Made by a program: the position numbers and the translations under genes
Source: Pleurobrachia bachei
Taxonomy: Eukaryota; Ctenophora; Tentaculata; Cydippida; Pleurobrachiidae
Assembly: GCA_000695325.1 (NCBI GenBank)
Contig: AVPN01000588.1
Location: forward strand, 12,543-38,016
Direction of reading: 5' to 3'
DNA: 25,474 bases
The notes under the pieces: generated by a model
Told to the model about the DNA's origin: nothing
Database searches by the model: none
What the model saw: only the letters and a program-made list of their open reading frames with translations
Part shown: positions 9,549 to 19,043 of the stretch, piece after piece
Layout of the letters: every line of letters starts with the position of its first letter
How positions within the stretch are numbered: position 1 is the stretch's first letter

Positions 9549-11294
9549 CCTTATCAACCCTACACAAACGGTAGGAATCAAATATTTAAGGGCTAGGAAT
9601 TAATACAAATCAGTTTCGTATCGGAAGTTCTTCAAATGTATAATTGTGATCCACTATGGATCAAATCAATCCTGGTTAGATTCTGACCCATAGTTTGCCT
9701 TGTTCTACCCTGTTCCCAAATGTAAAGAAGGGTAACATAACAAACCGAAAATAACCAACTCCTCCTTATTAGACCCATAACACACCAACTCTTTCCTTCC
9801 AGGTATCCCTACCAGAAATACAGGGCCCCATCATGTTCATGCGCCATGGTATTTCACGTGTTCAGCATGGCTGTAATGCTAGTAATACCAGCAGTAGTAG
9901 CTTTCTATACCCGTAACTTTTGGGTCAATGAACTGAGTTATACTGAACAACCCGATGTGGTATTCAAATACAAGATGCTGGCTTTGATGGCTACAGGTAA
10001 ATAGTGCTGGGTGTTTTAACACTTTCATGTTAGTTTTGTATCCGTGCTCTCTGATCTCTCTCTCTGGAATCTCTTTCTATCCCTACCCACCTCTGTTATT
10101 TCTCACCTCATCCCTCCCTCTCATTAGATGACGGAACGAAAGCTTGGAGCACCTATTCCTACTTCAACACCCTATCCCAAGATATCCTATCTGTCCCCTC
10201 GGTTGCCATGCAGGAGACTGATTCAAACTATGATGGGAAGACTGATACCCTGAATCTCACTCTCTCCTGGGCGGCCCTATCAACAGTCCGGTCTCAAGTC
10301 AAGAACCGCCAGAAGGTTATAAGGGACCCACTACACACGCTTGATGTCATGGAAACACCTCTCTTCATTCAGAAGGTACAGACCAGCTGTTCGACAGAAC
10401 TATTAAAAATTCATCCATGTAGCTTAGGACGTAGGTCCCTTGCAATTATAGACCACACTAATAATTAAACTCGATTTGTAACCCTTTTCTGATCCTTGAT
10501 TTGTTACTAAACCCTTTTTAACTCCTCTCAGACGGTATCAGACAAGTCAGTGGTAGTGTTTGGTGATTTGGCGTTAATCCAGAGATCTGCCCTACAACCA
10601 CACTACCCCCACACAACCTATAACACATCCCTCATTTCTAAACCAAATCTACTAGAGGTAATATACAGGGTGTCCCACTACTGAGAAACAGTGGAATATA
10701 GTGTTCCATGATAATATATTTCACTGGGGGAGAGATGTAGTTGAAATATTTGCATGCCACATGTGTGTGTCTGTATCATCATATCTAATTCTTTTTCTGT
10801 CACTATCCGTCTCTCTGTCGACCTTCTCTGCCCCCATCTGTTTGAATCATCCCCAAACCGAAGAATTCACCCCGATATTTTCAGTCGTACGACCTGGCTG
10901 GAATTCTGGGTATGGTTTCTGGGAGGGACTTGGCTACTAAGATAACTGAACATTACTCCCTCGCCACCCCCTCCTCCTCCTTCTCCCTCTCAGTTATCCT
11001 GAACATCCCTACAGAGAATATCAGGTAATTGAAATAAATTGAGAAGTTATTCATTGAAACATGGTGTAAGTCATTGAAACATGATGTTTTTGAAGTTATT
11101 TTTAGAGGTGTTTGGTATTGGTGTTTGTCTGTTTGTCTCATGTCTGAGGTGTTTGTCAGTTTCCAGTTTTTTGCCGTCTTCACTTCAACATAATATATAG
11201 GTAGCTGCTATTTATAGAGAATGTAGCCTATCTGCTTAGCAATAGGCACCCCATGTTTTATTTTGTCATCACATCAACTATCAGCAGCTATCTT

Positions 11295-11377
<83 letters not shown>

Positions 11378-11803
11378 ATCTTTCTCTCTTACTCCCCTAG
11401 AGTCCTCCCACCTTTCCTCTCTACCTCAGTAACACTCATAGTTAGTTCCCGTGGCAAAAGAACGTGTAACTTGTGTCAAAATATAGCGCCTTGATCAGCG
11501 ATACACACATCAGTTCACAGAGGGTTTACTAACTAAAACTTCCCTAATTTCTTACCCATTTCTTATTCTAAAACTATCCTAATATTCACTTACCGAAACT
11601 ACCCTGATTTCTCATTCTGAAACTACCCCTTGACTTCTCCCGGTCCCCATTACGACACATGTTTGATCTTGACGTGTCACACAAATAATATGTCCTAACA
11701 TGACAGTGCTCTATTGAGATAATAACCATAACTACCACTAACTGATCATGCATGTGTGGTATGCCAACATTAATATGTGTGAGGCTTCTCTCTTTCTCTC
11801 TCT

Positions 11804-11855
<52 letters not shown>

Positions 11856-12495
11856 GTGTACAGATAAATATCAAATGCTAACCCTCCTCGAAAGTGATCC
11901 ACTCTTCATCGTGGCGACACTTTTCTGCCTCCTTTTCCTCTCTCTTCCTCCCCGTGTGTTTTAATTTCCTACAATCTCTCTCTCCCATTATATAATCTCT
12001 CCTTGTTGTGACCTCATCCCTCTCCTCTCAAGCTCCCCGCGGCACACAAGGGTAGCACTGACTTGGGGCAGCTCCCTAGGTACCAGCCTCTATTTGGCAT
12101 CAACTATCAAATCAACTATCATATCTAAACTTCATTTCTATCCACTTCGTCTAGACGATAAAGCGTCATCTCCCCAAGATGTCTAGATCTATTGCCTGTT
12201 TGTCTTCTACATTATATCCAGCTTCCCTCCCCGATCCGTCTACTTTATCTCTCCTCCCTCCCTCTCCGGTTTGTCTACTTTCTCTCATCCCTCCCCCTCT
12301 GGACCCCGGTTTGTCTACTCTTCCAGGGACAATTGGAGTATATATAAAGTAATGTCCATGGTTGGTCCCAAGACGGAGGCTCTGAAGATTGCTTGGATTC
12401 AGTACCTGGCGCTTGCCTTTGTGACCTTCTACCTTATCCAGCGTGTCCGAGCCTTCGTCTTCGAGAATATGATAGTCACAACAGTCAGCAAATAG
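9545..12495 (+). CDS. TMEM231: Transmembrane protein 231 (ciliary transition-zone / MKS complex)
   Basis: TMEM231 is a two-pass membrane protein of the MKS module at the ciliary transition zone, where it helps form the diffusion barrier. Exons, all phase-consistent: 9545-9570, 9803-9996, 10128-10375, 10532-10657, 10885-11024 and 12357-12495. They total 290 residues against about 316 in human. Seen: an N-terminal membrane helix (about residues 20-42), FWVNELSYTEQPDVVFKY, AWSTYSYFNTLSQDILSVP, ETDSNYDGKTDTLNL (family DRNQDGKTD), an Asn-rich luminal domain, and a C-terminal helix followed by RVRAFVFENMIVTTV. Two blocks spoil the gene as written. About 10286-10337 reads as nonsense, and 12325-12374 removes the acceptor and the start of exon 6. 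Complementing the second restores an acceptor at 12355-12356 and RYQPGFWEALKIAWIQY in frame. The start codon overlaps the stop of the upstream gene. The intron 11025-12356 holds CT microsatellites. Confidence 0.93.
11291..11392. repeat. (CT)n microsatellite in TMEM231 intron 5
   Basis: A nearly pure CT array with a few A or TT interruptions. A second array lies at about 11787-11850 in the same 1.3-kb intron. Apart from these, the intron 11025-12356 holds only AT-rich and pyrimidine-rich sequence; I found no other gene in it. Confidence 0.85.
11787..11850. repeat. (CT)n microsatellite in TMEM231 intron 5, second array
   Basis: An interrupted (CT)n run like the one at 11291, preceded by TTCTCTCTTTCTC. 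No gene is associated with it. Confidence 0.85.
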
Positions 12496-13121
12496 GGAAT
12501 TGGAGGGGAGTGAGAGAGATAAAAGTATAAAGGGAGAGAGACACTTGTCAGAAGAGTATCAGATCTAACAGGCTCAGGAGACAAGGAAAGGAGTCGCGTG
12601 AGATGAGTGAGTGAGAGAGAGGGAAGGCGAGGGGAAAGAGAGAGTGAGAGACTGAAAGTCGGATAAGGGCCAAGCGCGTGTGAATATAAGAGAAGGTGAG
12701 AGGAAAGAGAGAGAGAGGACAATTATTTAGCGGTGAATATTATTCGCGTTTTATGTGTTTATGGGGGGTTACATAAAAATGTAACACAGGGCATCCTTTC
12801 GGACCAAGAAGAAAGAGGGGTGAGAGAGGAGGGGGTCAGTCTTGCTTCACTTGGGCACTTTCCCTCAGCTCCCTCTCTCTCTCTCTCTCTTTTTCTCTAT
12901 ATTTTCTCTCTTTCTATCTCTATCTCTCTTTCTCTATATCTCTCTCTTTCTATTTCTCTATCCGATAATCAGGAGCTGTAGACTACTTCTGCTGACAGAC
13001 TAGCTGCAGTAGCTTGGGGAGAGATCTGTAATCAGTCAGTATTACAAGTCTAAACTGTAGACTGGGTCTATATCCTACTGAGCCTTGTTTATATCACTAG
13101 CCCATCCTCTCTTTTTTTTTC

Positions 13122-13155
<34 letters not shown>

Positions 13156-13740
13156 TCTCTCTCTCACCCCCTCTTTCTAATTCTCCCATTCACTATATTC
13201 CACTATCACACATAACTTACAACACGTTTCTTATATGCCTTCACTCTCCTTGAGACAGCGGGTCTGTTTTCAAGTGGGATATTATGTGTGTTTTAGAACA
13301 TCCAGAGTTCAGAGAATCACAAAAGTACCAGAATCACAATATATATTTATTTTCCACAGTCAGTGTATAAAAAGTGTATATCACACGTGTTTATTAACTT
13401 ATGACCCTATTTATTTAACCAACCAAAGTGTATTTATAAGTGTACATACTTTATATTATATGTAAACTATGATGTCTATTTTCTACAGAGATGGGGAGCA
13501 GATAAAGAAGGGGGAGATAGAGAAAGAAAGTAGAGAGAAAGGAGAGAGAAATAGAGAGATAGAGAAGGGATAGTAAAGTCAGTTAGGCGTGTCGAGTATT
13601 ATAAGTCAAAGCAGCACAGCTCTCCTATTCATATTCATGCACACAATGGCCAATCATATGTCTCTTTATGCAGCCAGGGAAAGAAAGATAGAGAGATAGA
13701 GATAGAAGGAGGGAGAGAAAGATAGAAAGAGAGAGAGAGA
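12496..13740. other. TMEM231-DPH2 intergenic region
   Basis: About 1.2 kb without a supported gene. It contains GA- and CT-rich tracts (about 12870-12960 CT; 13122-13153 GA followed by CT, which could fold back; 13500-13570 and 13675-13740 GA). The GA array ends directly in the candidate DPH2 start codons at 13741, 13744 and 13753, so the DPH2 promoter probably lies in this purine-rich DNA. No TATA box is convincing. Confidence 0.5.
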
Positions 13741-16700
13741 ATGATGCTAAATATGAGTAGTGAGATAGTTCAACTATCTCAGCGGCCGACTGAGCTACAC
13801 TCTCATGGAACCGTGTACACGTGCGATCATCTAGCTCGAGATGTGGGAACATAGATCAGAATAATAAGGGGAGAACTCTCTCGAATTAGACATAATATAT
13901 CTTGTAGAGTTGGATATGTTCTGTATAGACCCTGTGGGGAGAGACACGGTCGAGACATGAGTGGCAGAGTAGGACAGATTGGGTGCATTATTCGAGATGG
14001 AATAATAGATCATAACTATGAAAGGAAAGCATTATAACCCTCCATCCCTCTCTCTAGCATGACCTGATAATGCCCTGTCCTGATATAACCGATGTTACTA
14101 GCTACTTCCAGTTGGATAGGTGTGCCAAATGGGCAGCAGATTACACCTCCATAGCCCTACAGTTCCCCGACCAGCTCTTACCATACTCCATCAAGGTAAT
14201 ACAGACAGAGGGGATAGAGTGGTTTAGTAAGGCAGGCACACTGAGAGTAGGGACAGAATGGTTTATTAGGGCCGGTACGGCACAGAGAGTGGGTCAGAAT
14301 GGTTTAGTATAGAACTCAGAGGAACGGTGCAAAGGGGGTTCTTTCCTTGATCGGTAATTCCTACTCAACAAAAGTTTCCAGAGTAGGTGGGTGGGGGCTT
14401 TTGCATAGACTACTACTAAAGTAGGGGAGTTGAATTGCCCCCTCCTTTCGCATGAGCAATACAAGGACCCTATTGCCCCCTCCCCTATCGTCAACTGTTG
14501 CTGTATTAGGGCCACTAATCACTCACTTGTCCCCTTTCTACCCCTCCCTTTCTACCCCTCCCACTCCTCCTCAGAACCCCTACTTACTCTTCGCCAGGAC
14601 CAGACCTGTTATCCCCATTTCACCTTCTCCACACTCCCTAACCCTCCCTTCTCCTCAGGTTGCAGAATACCTATCAAATGGTGAGAGATCAGTACACGTG
14701 TTAGCAGATACGAACTATGGAGCGTGCTGTGTAGACGAAGTTGCCGCCCAACGACTCAGCACAACCGCTATAATCCACTTTGGACACTCCTGCGGATCAC
14801 GGGTCCTATCTCTCCCAACCCTCTTTATAATCGGGCACCAGCCGCTAGATGTTGCTGATGTACTGAGTGGTTTCAAATCCTGCATATGTTCTGTATAGAC
14901 CCTGTGGGGAGAGACACGGTCGAGACATGAGTGGCAGAGTAGGACAGATTGGGTGCATTATTCGAGATGGAATAATAGATCATAACTATGAAAGGAAAGC
15001 ATTATAACCCTCCATCCCTCTCTCTAGCATGACCTGATAATGCCCTGTCCTGATATAACCGATGTTACTAGCTACTTCCAGTTGGATAGGTGTGCCAAAT
15101 GGGCAGCAGATTACACCTCCATAGCCCTACAGTTCCCCGACCAGCTCTTACCATACTCCATCAAGGTAATACAGACAGAGGGGATAGAGTGGTTTAGTAA
15201 GGCAGGCACACTGAGAGTAGGGACAGAATGGTTTATTAGGGCCGGTACGGCACAGAGAGTGGGTCAGAATGGTTTAGTATAGAACTCAGAGGAACGGTGC
15301 AAAGGGGGTTCTTTCCTTGATCGGTAATTCCTACTCAACAAAAGTTTCCAGAGTAGGTGGGTGGGGGCTTTTGCATAGACTACTACTAAAGTAGGGGAGT
15401 TGAATTGCCCCCTCCTTTCGCATGAGCAATACAAGGACCCTATTGCCCCCTCCCCTATCGTCAACTGTTGCTGTATTAGGGCCACTAATCACTCACTTGT
15501 CCCCTTTCTACCCCTCCCTTTCTACCCCTCCCACTCCTCCTCAGAACCCCTACTTACTCTTCGCCAGGACCAGACCTGTTATCCCCATTTCACCTTCTCC
15601 ACACTCCCTAACCCTCCCTTCTCCTCAGGTTGCAGAATACCTATCAAATGGTGAGAGATCAGTACACGTGTTAGCAGATACGAACTATGGAGCGTGCTGT
15701 GTAGACGAAGTTGCCGCCCAACGACTCAGCACAACCGCTATAATCCACTTTGGACACTCCTGCGGATCACGGGTCCTATCTCTCCCAACCCTCTTTATAA
15801 TCGGGCACCAGCCGCTAGATGTTGCTGATGTACTGAGAGGTTTCAAATCCTGCTACCCCTCCTCGGCCAGTGTAACGGTTATTTTGGACACCCCGTACTA
15901 CCACTGTAGAGCTGAGCTCCACAACAAACTCAGGACTATTTGCCCCGGGGCGGTGATACAGAGTAGGTCGGGAGAGCAAAACACCCCTAACAGCCCCTCT
16001 GTAGAGGAGGTGAGTTGTGAAGACGAGATTTTCTATGTCGGGGGAGAATCCCTTGCTCTGACAAACTGTATTCTAACTAATGGGTCCCGGAAAGTACACT
16101 CTTACAACCCCGAGACAGGGGAGACTCGCTTGGAATCTCGGAATGTCAACAAACTTCTGATCAAGAGATTCGCGAATATTGAGAAGATTAAGGACTGTGA
16201 AATTGTTGGAATCTTGGTTGGAACACTTGGTATCAAGCATTTTAGGGAGGTGATTGAACGAGTCAAAGGTGTGTGCAGAGCGGCCCAGAAAAAGTACTAT
16301 GTCGTTAGTATCGGTAAACCAAATCCTGCAAAACTCGGTAATTTCCTTGAGATTGGTGTTTTTGTGATGGTCGGCTGCGCTGAGAACTCTCTTCTGGACT
16401 GTTCCGAGTTTTATCAGCCGATTGTCACGCCCTACGAGTTGGAGATAGCGTGTATTGACCGGCCCTGGGAGGTGGACTATATCAGTGACTGTTCCGCTCT
16501 AATTGCCGATCCTAACTGCCCTCTCCCACCCTCACAAGAGGAGGAGGAGGTGGATGGAAAGGAGTTGTCTGAGAAGTTCCATTCTCTTGATCTTGCTGTG
16601 AACTTCCTAAATGATCGAACATGGAGTGGTCTCCAGCAGCGGCTTGGCGAGGATGAACCAGCGGTGCTGAGAGAGGGACAGCGGGGAATTGCTGGTTTTT

Positions 16701-16750
16701 ACGAGAACGAGGAGGTGTGTGATTCGAGAATGACCGGAGAGACAAAATAG
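13741..16750 (+). CDS. DPH2: Diphthamide biosynthesis protein 2 (DPH2), with internal duplication
   Basis: DPH2 pairs with DPH1 in the radical-SAM-like enzyme that starts diphthamide formation on elongation factor 2. Exons 2 and 3 are certain: 15028-15165 and 15629-16750 (TAG), 419 residues. Seen: ALQFPDQLL, a conserved Cys in DTNYGACCVDEVAAQ, HFGHSC, FYVGGES, VGILVGTLGIKHFREVIERV, YVVSIGKPNPAKLGNF and EFYQPIVTPYELEIAC, followed by the C-terminal WSGLQQRLGE and GIAGFYENEE typical of DPH2. Exon 1 is tentative: an ATG at 13741 (or 13753) opens MSSEIVQLSQRPTE, which resembles the family N-terminus, but a good donor is missing as written (see findings). A first copy of exon 2 and part of exon 3 precedes the full ones, within a 970-bp tandem repeat. 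AATAAA lies near 16780. Confidence 0.93.
13914..14883. repeat. 970-bp tandem duplication within DPH2, first unit
   Basis: Unit 13914-14883 is followed head to tail by 14884-15853. I find a single difference by eye (GAGTGG against GAGAGG near 14863/15833). The unit holds intron 1 sequence, exon 2 (14058-14195), intron 2, and the first 225 bp of exon 3 (14659-14883). Splicing through the first exon 3 copy would end soon after FKSC (stop at 14896-14898). Skipping it by joining the first exon 2 to the second exon 3 would give a normal protein. Confidence 0.95.
14884..15853. repeat. 970-bp tandem duplication within DPH2, second unit
   Basis: Second copy of 13914-14883, contiguous with the intact rest of exon 3. 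No clear microhomology is visible at the junction (TCCTGC joined to ATATGT). Confidence 0.95.
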
Positions 16751-17339
16751 AACTGGTGCTGCCGCAGATAGCTTGTCTAAATAAACCGCCGCCATTGCGA
16801 GCCCGCGCGGCAGCCTATCTGGACTGATGTGGGGAGAGTACATTTTTCGAAACTCTGTAGACCCCCTTGCGCGTTCTCAGCTCTGCCCCTAAAAAGTGGG
16901 CCACCGCCCTTTCTGGTCCCGGTGTTTTAATTAAGCTAATTTATTGAAAGTGGGTGTGTCATATATGGGATTTTCATTTATTTATTATCCGGGCAAATCC
17001 GATACTTCTATCTAAGTACCATTAAGCGAGTAGCAGTAATCGATATAGACAAGATCACAAAATTACACAAGTTTTCGTTCGACCGTATCCAACGATCAGC
17101 GAGATCATTTTCTCGTTACTTGTCGTTTGCCCGGTAATCAAAGCATTTACAGCTCTCTACTTGTATCCCTCTCTTGTGCCGTCTGGTATATTACTGCTAC
17201 TCGCCCAGCTGTCTCCGCCAAACAATCACTAAACAAAAGATATAATAAAGCATGAAAATAATATATGTTTAAATATACTCATATCACACAATTACTATGT
17301 ACAAAGTCTCTCTTTCTCTCTGTGTTTGAGAGGGATCTA
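16751..17339. other. DPH2 3' flank (first copy)
   Basis: Non-coding. It contains AATAAA (about 16780) shortly after the DPH2 stop, and an inverted pair GCTGCCGC / GCGGCAGC about 45 bp apart that could form a 3'-UTR hairpin. Further on are an AT-rich stretch with TTTATTTATT (a candidate minus-strand polyadenylation signal for the Kelch gene in the second copy) and the short inverted repeat CGAGA/TCTCG. The same elements recur at 18458-19043. Confidence 0.5.
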
Positions 17340-17456
17340 TCACGTGACCGCTACAGCCATCCACTCTCTTGGTTTTTTCATTGGTTGGACCATCTCGCTC
17401 TTGTTCTTCACGGGGTTAAACTTTTCCACTGTATTCACGATCCCTTTACCGTCATT
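17340..17456 (-). pseudogene. Fragment of Kelch gene terminal exon
   Basis: Minus-strand copy of the last 117 bp of the Kelch terminal exon (GIVNTVEKFNPVK ... VAVT, then TGA), corresponding to 19044-19160. It is cut off at the duplication junction, where it meets partial DPH2 sequence in the opposite orientation. It lies downstream of the real Kelch end and cannot be spliced with the upstream exons, because its acceptor is missing. Confidence 0.85.
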
Positions 17457-18457
17457 TTGGACACTCCTGCGGATCACGGGTCCTATCTCTCCCAACCCTC
17501 TTTATATTCGGGCACCAGCCGCTAGATGTTGCTGATGTACTGAGTGGTTTCAAATCCTGCTACCCCTCCTCGGCCAGTGTAACAGTTATTTTGGACACCC
17601 CGTATTACCACTGTAGAGCTGAGCTCCAGAACAAACTCAGGACTATTTGCCCCGGGGCTGTGGTACAGACTAGGTCGGGAGAGCAAAACACCCCTAACAG
17701 CCACTCTGTAGTGGAGGTGTCAACACTTCTGCTCTAAAAGATACAGCCCCCTCTTAGGGAACGAGACTGGAACTGTATTCTAACTAATGGCTCCCGGAAA
17801 GTCCACTCCTATAACCCCGAGACAGGGGAGACTCGCTTGGAATCACGGAATGTCAACAAACTTCTGATCAAGAGATTCGCGAATATTGAGAAGATAAGGA
17901 ACTGTGAAATTGTGGGAATTTTGGTTGGAACACTTGGTATCAAGCATTTTAGAGAGGTGATAGAACGAGTCAAAGGTGTGTGCAGAGCGGCCCAGAAAAA
18001 GTACTATGTCGTTAGTATCGGTAAACCAAATCCTGCAAAACTCGGTAATTTCCTTGAGATTGGTGTTTTTGTGATGGTCGGCTGCGCTGAGAACTCTCTT
18101 CTGGACTGTTCCGAGTTTTATCAGCCGATTGTCACGCCCTACGAGTTGGAGATAGCGTGTATTGACCGGCCCTGGGAGGTGGACTATATCAGTGACTGTT
18201 CCGCTCTAATTGCCGATCCTAACTGCCCTCTCCCACCCTCACAAGAGGAGGAGGAGGTGGATGGAAAGGAGTTGTCTGAGAAGTTCCATTCTCTTGATCT
18301 TGCTGTGAACTTCCTAAATGATCGAACATGGAGTGGTCTCCAGCAGCGGCTTGGCGAGGATGAACCAGCGGTGCTGAGAGAGGGACAGCGGGGAATTGCT
18401 GGTTTTTACGAGAACGAGGAGGTGTGTGATTCGAGAATGACCGGAGAGACAAAATAG
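17456..18457 (+). pseudogene. Partial DPH2 copy (C-terminal two thirds)
   Basis: Matches DPH2 exon 3 from HFGHSC to the same stop codon, with no promoter and no 5' exons. Differences from 15749-16750 are few and largely silent, except for the block 17720-17769, which introduces a TAA and breaks the frame. That block is the exact unreversed complement of 16013-16062. Complementing it gives an open frame again with a silent change at its edge. So the copy looks like a second allele or a very recent duplicate, not an old pseudogene. Confidence 0.88.
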
Positions 18458-19043
18458 AACTGGTGCTGCCGCAGATAGCTTGTCTAAATAAACCGCCGCC
18501 ATTGCGAGCCCGCGCGGCAGCCTATCTGGACTGATGTGGGGAGAGTACATTTTTCGAAACTCTGTAGACCCCCTTGCGCGTTCTGAGGGCTGCCCCTAAA
18601 AAGTGGGCCCCCGCCCCTATTTCCAGATCTTCTGGTCCCGGTGTTTTAATTATGCTAATTTATTGAAAGTGGGTGTTTCATGTGGGGTTTTCATTTATTT
18701 ATTATCCGGGAAATCCGATACTTCTATCTACCGTGAAGCGAGTAGCAGTAATATCGATATAGGCAAGATCACAAATTTACAAGTTTTCGTTCGACCGTAT
18801 CGCAACGATAAGCGAGATCATTTTCTCGTTACTTGTCGTTTGCCCGGTAATCAAAGCGTTTACAACTTGTATCCCTCTCTTGTGCTGTCTGGTATTACTG
18901 CTACTCGCCCAGCTGTCTCCGCCAAACAATCACCAAACAAAAGATATAATAAAGCATGAAAATAATATATGTTTAAATATACTCATATCACACAATTACT
19001 ATGTACAAAGTCTCTCTTTCTCTCTGTGTTTGAGAGGGATCTA
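18458..19043. other. Intergenic/3' flank, second copy
   Basis: Second copy of 16751-17339, with small indels. It separates the partial DPH2 copy from the true end of the convergent Kelch gene and probably contains the Kelch 3' UTR on the minus strand; the minus-strand AATAAATAAA near 18690-18705 is a candidate polyadenylation signal. Confidence 0.5.

Larger units (their letters stand above)
15749..17456. repeat. 1.7-kb tandem duplication spanning the DPH2/Kelch 3' ends, first unit
   Basis: The unit runs from the middle of DPH2 exon 3 through its stop and 3' flank into the last 117 bp of the Kelch terminal exon. The second unit is 17456-19161 (offset 1707 in the coding part, about 1704 at the end). 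The units differ at many scattered sites and short indels in the non-coding part, so this duplication is more diverged than the 970-bp one. The junction shares only one T. Confidence 0.92.

Noticed and set aside
13741-13850. tRNA-like sequence near the DPH2 start
   Set aside because: I could not fold it into a cloverleaf; the GAGATAGTT/AACTATCTC pair is only a short palindrome.
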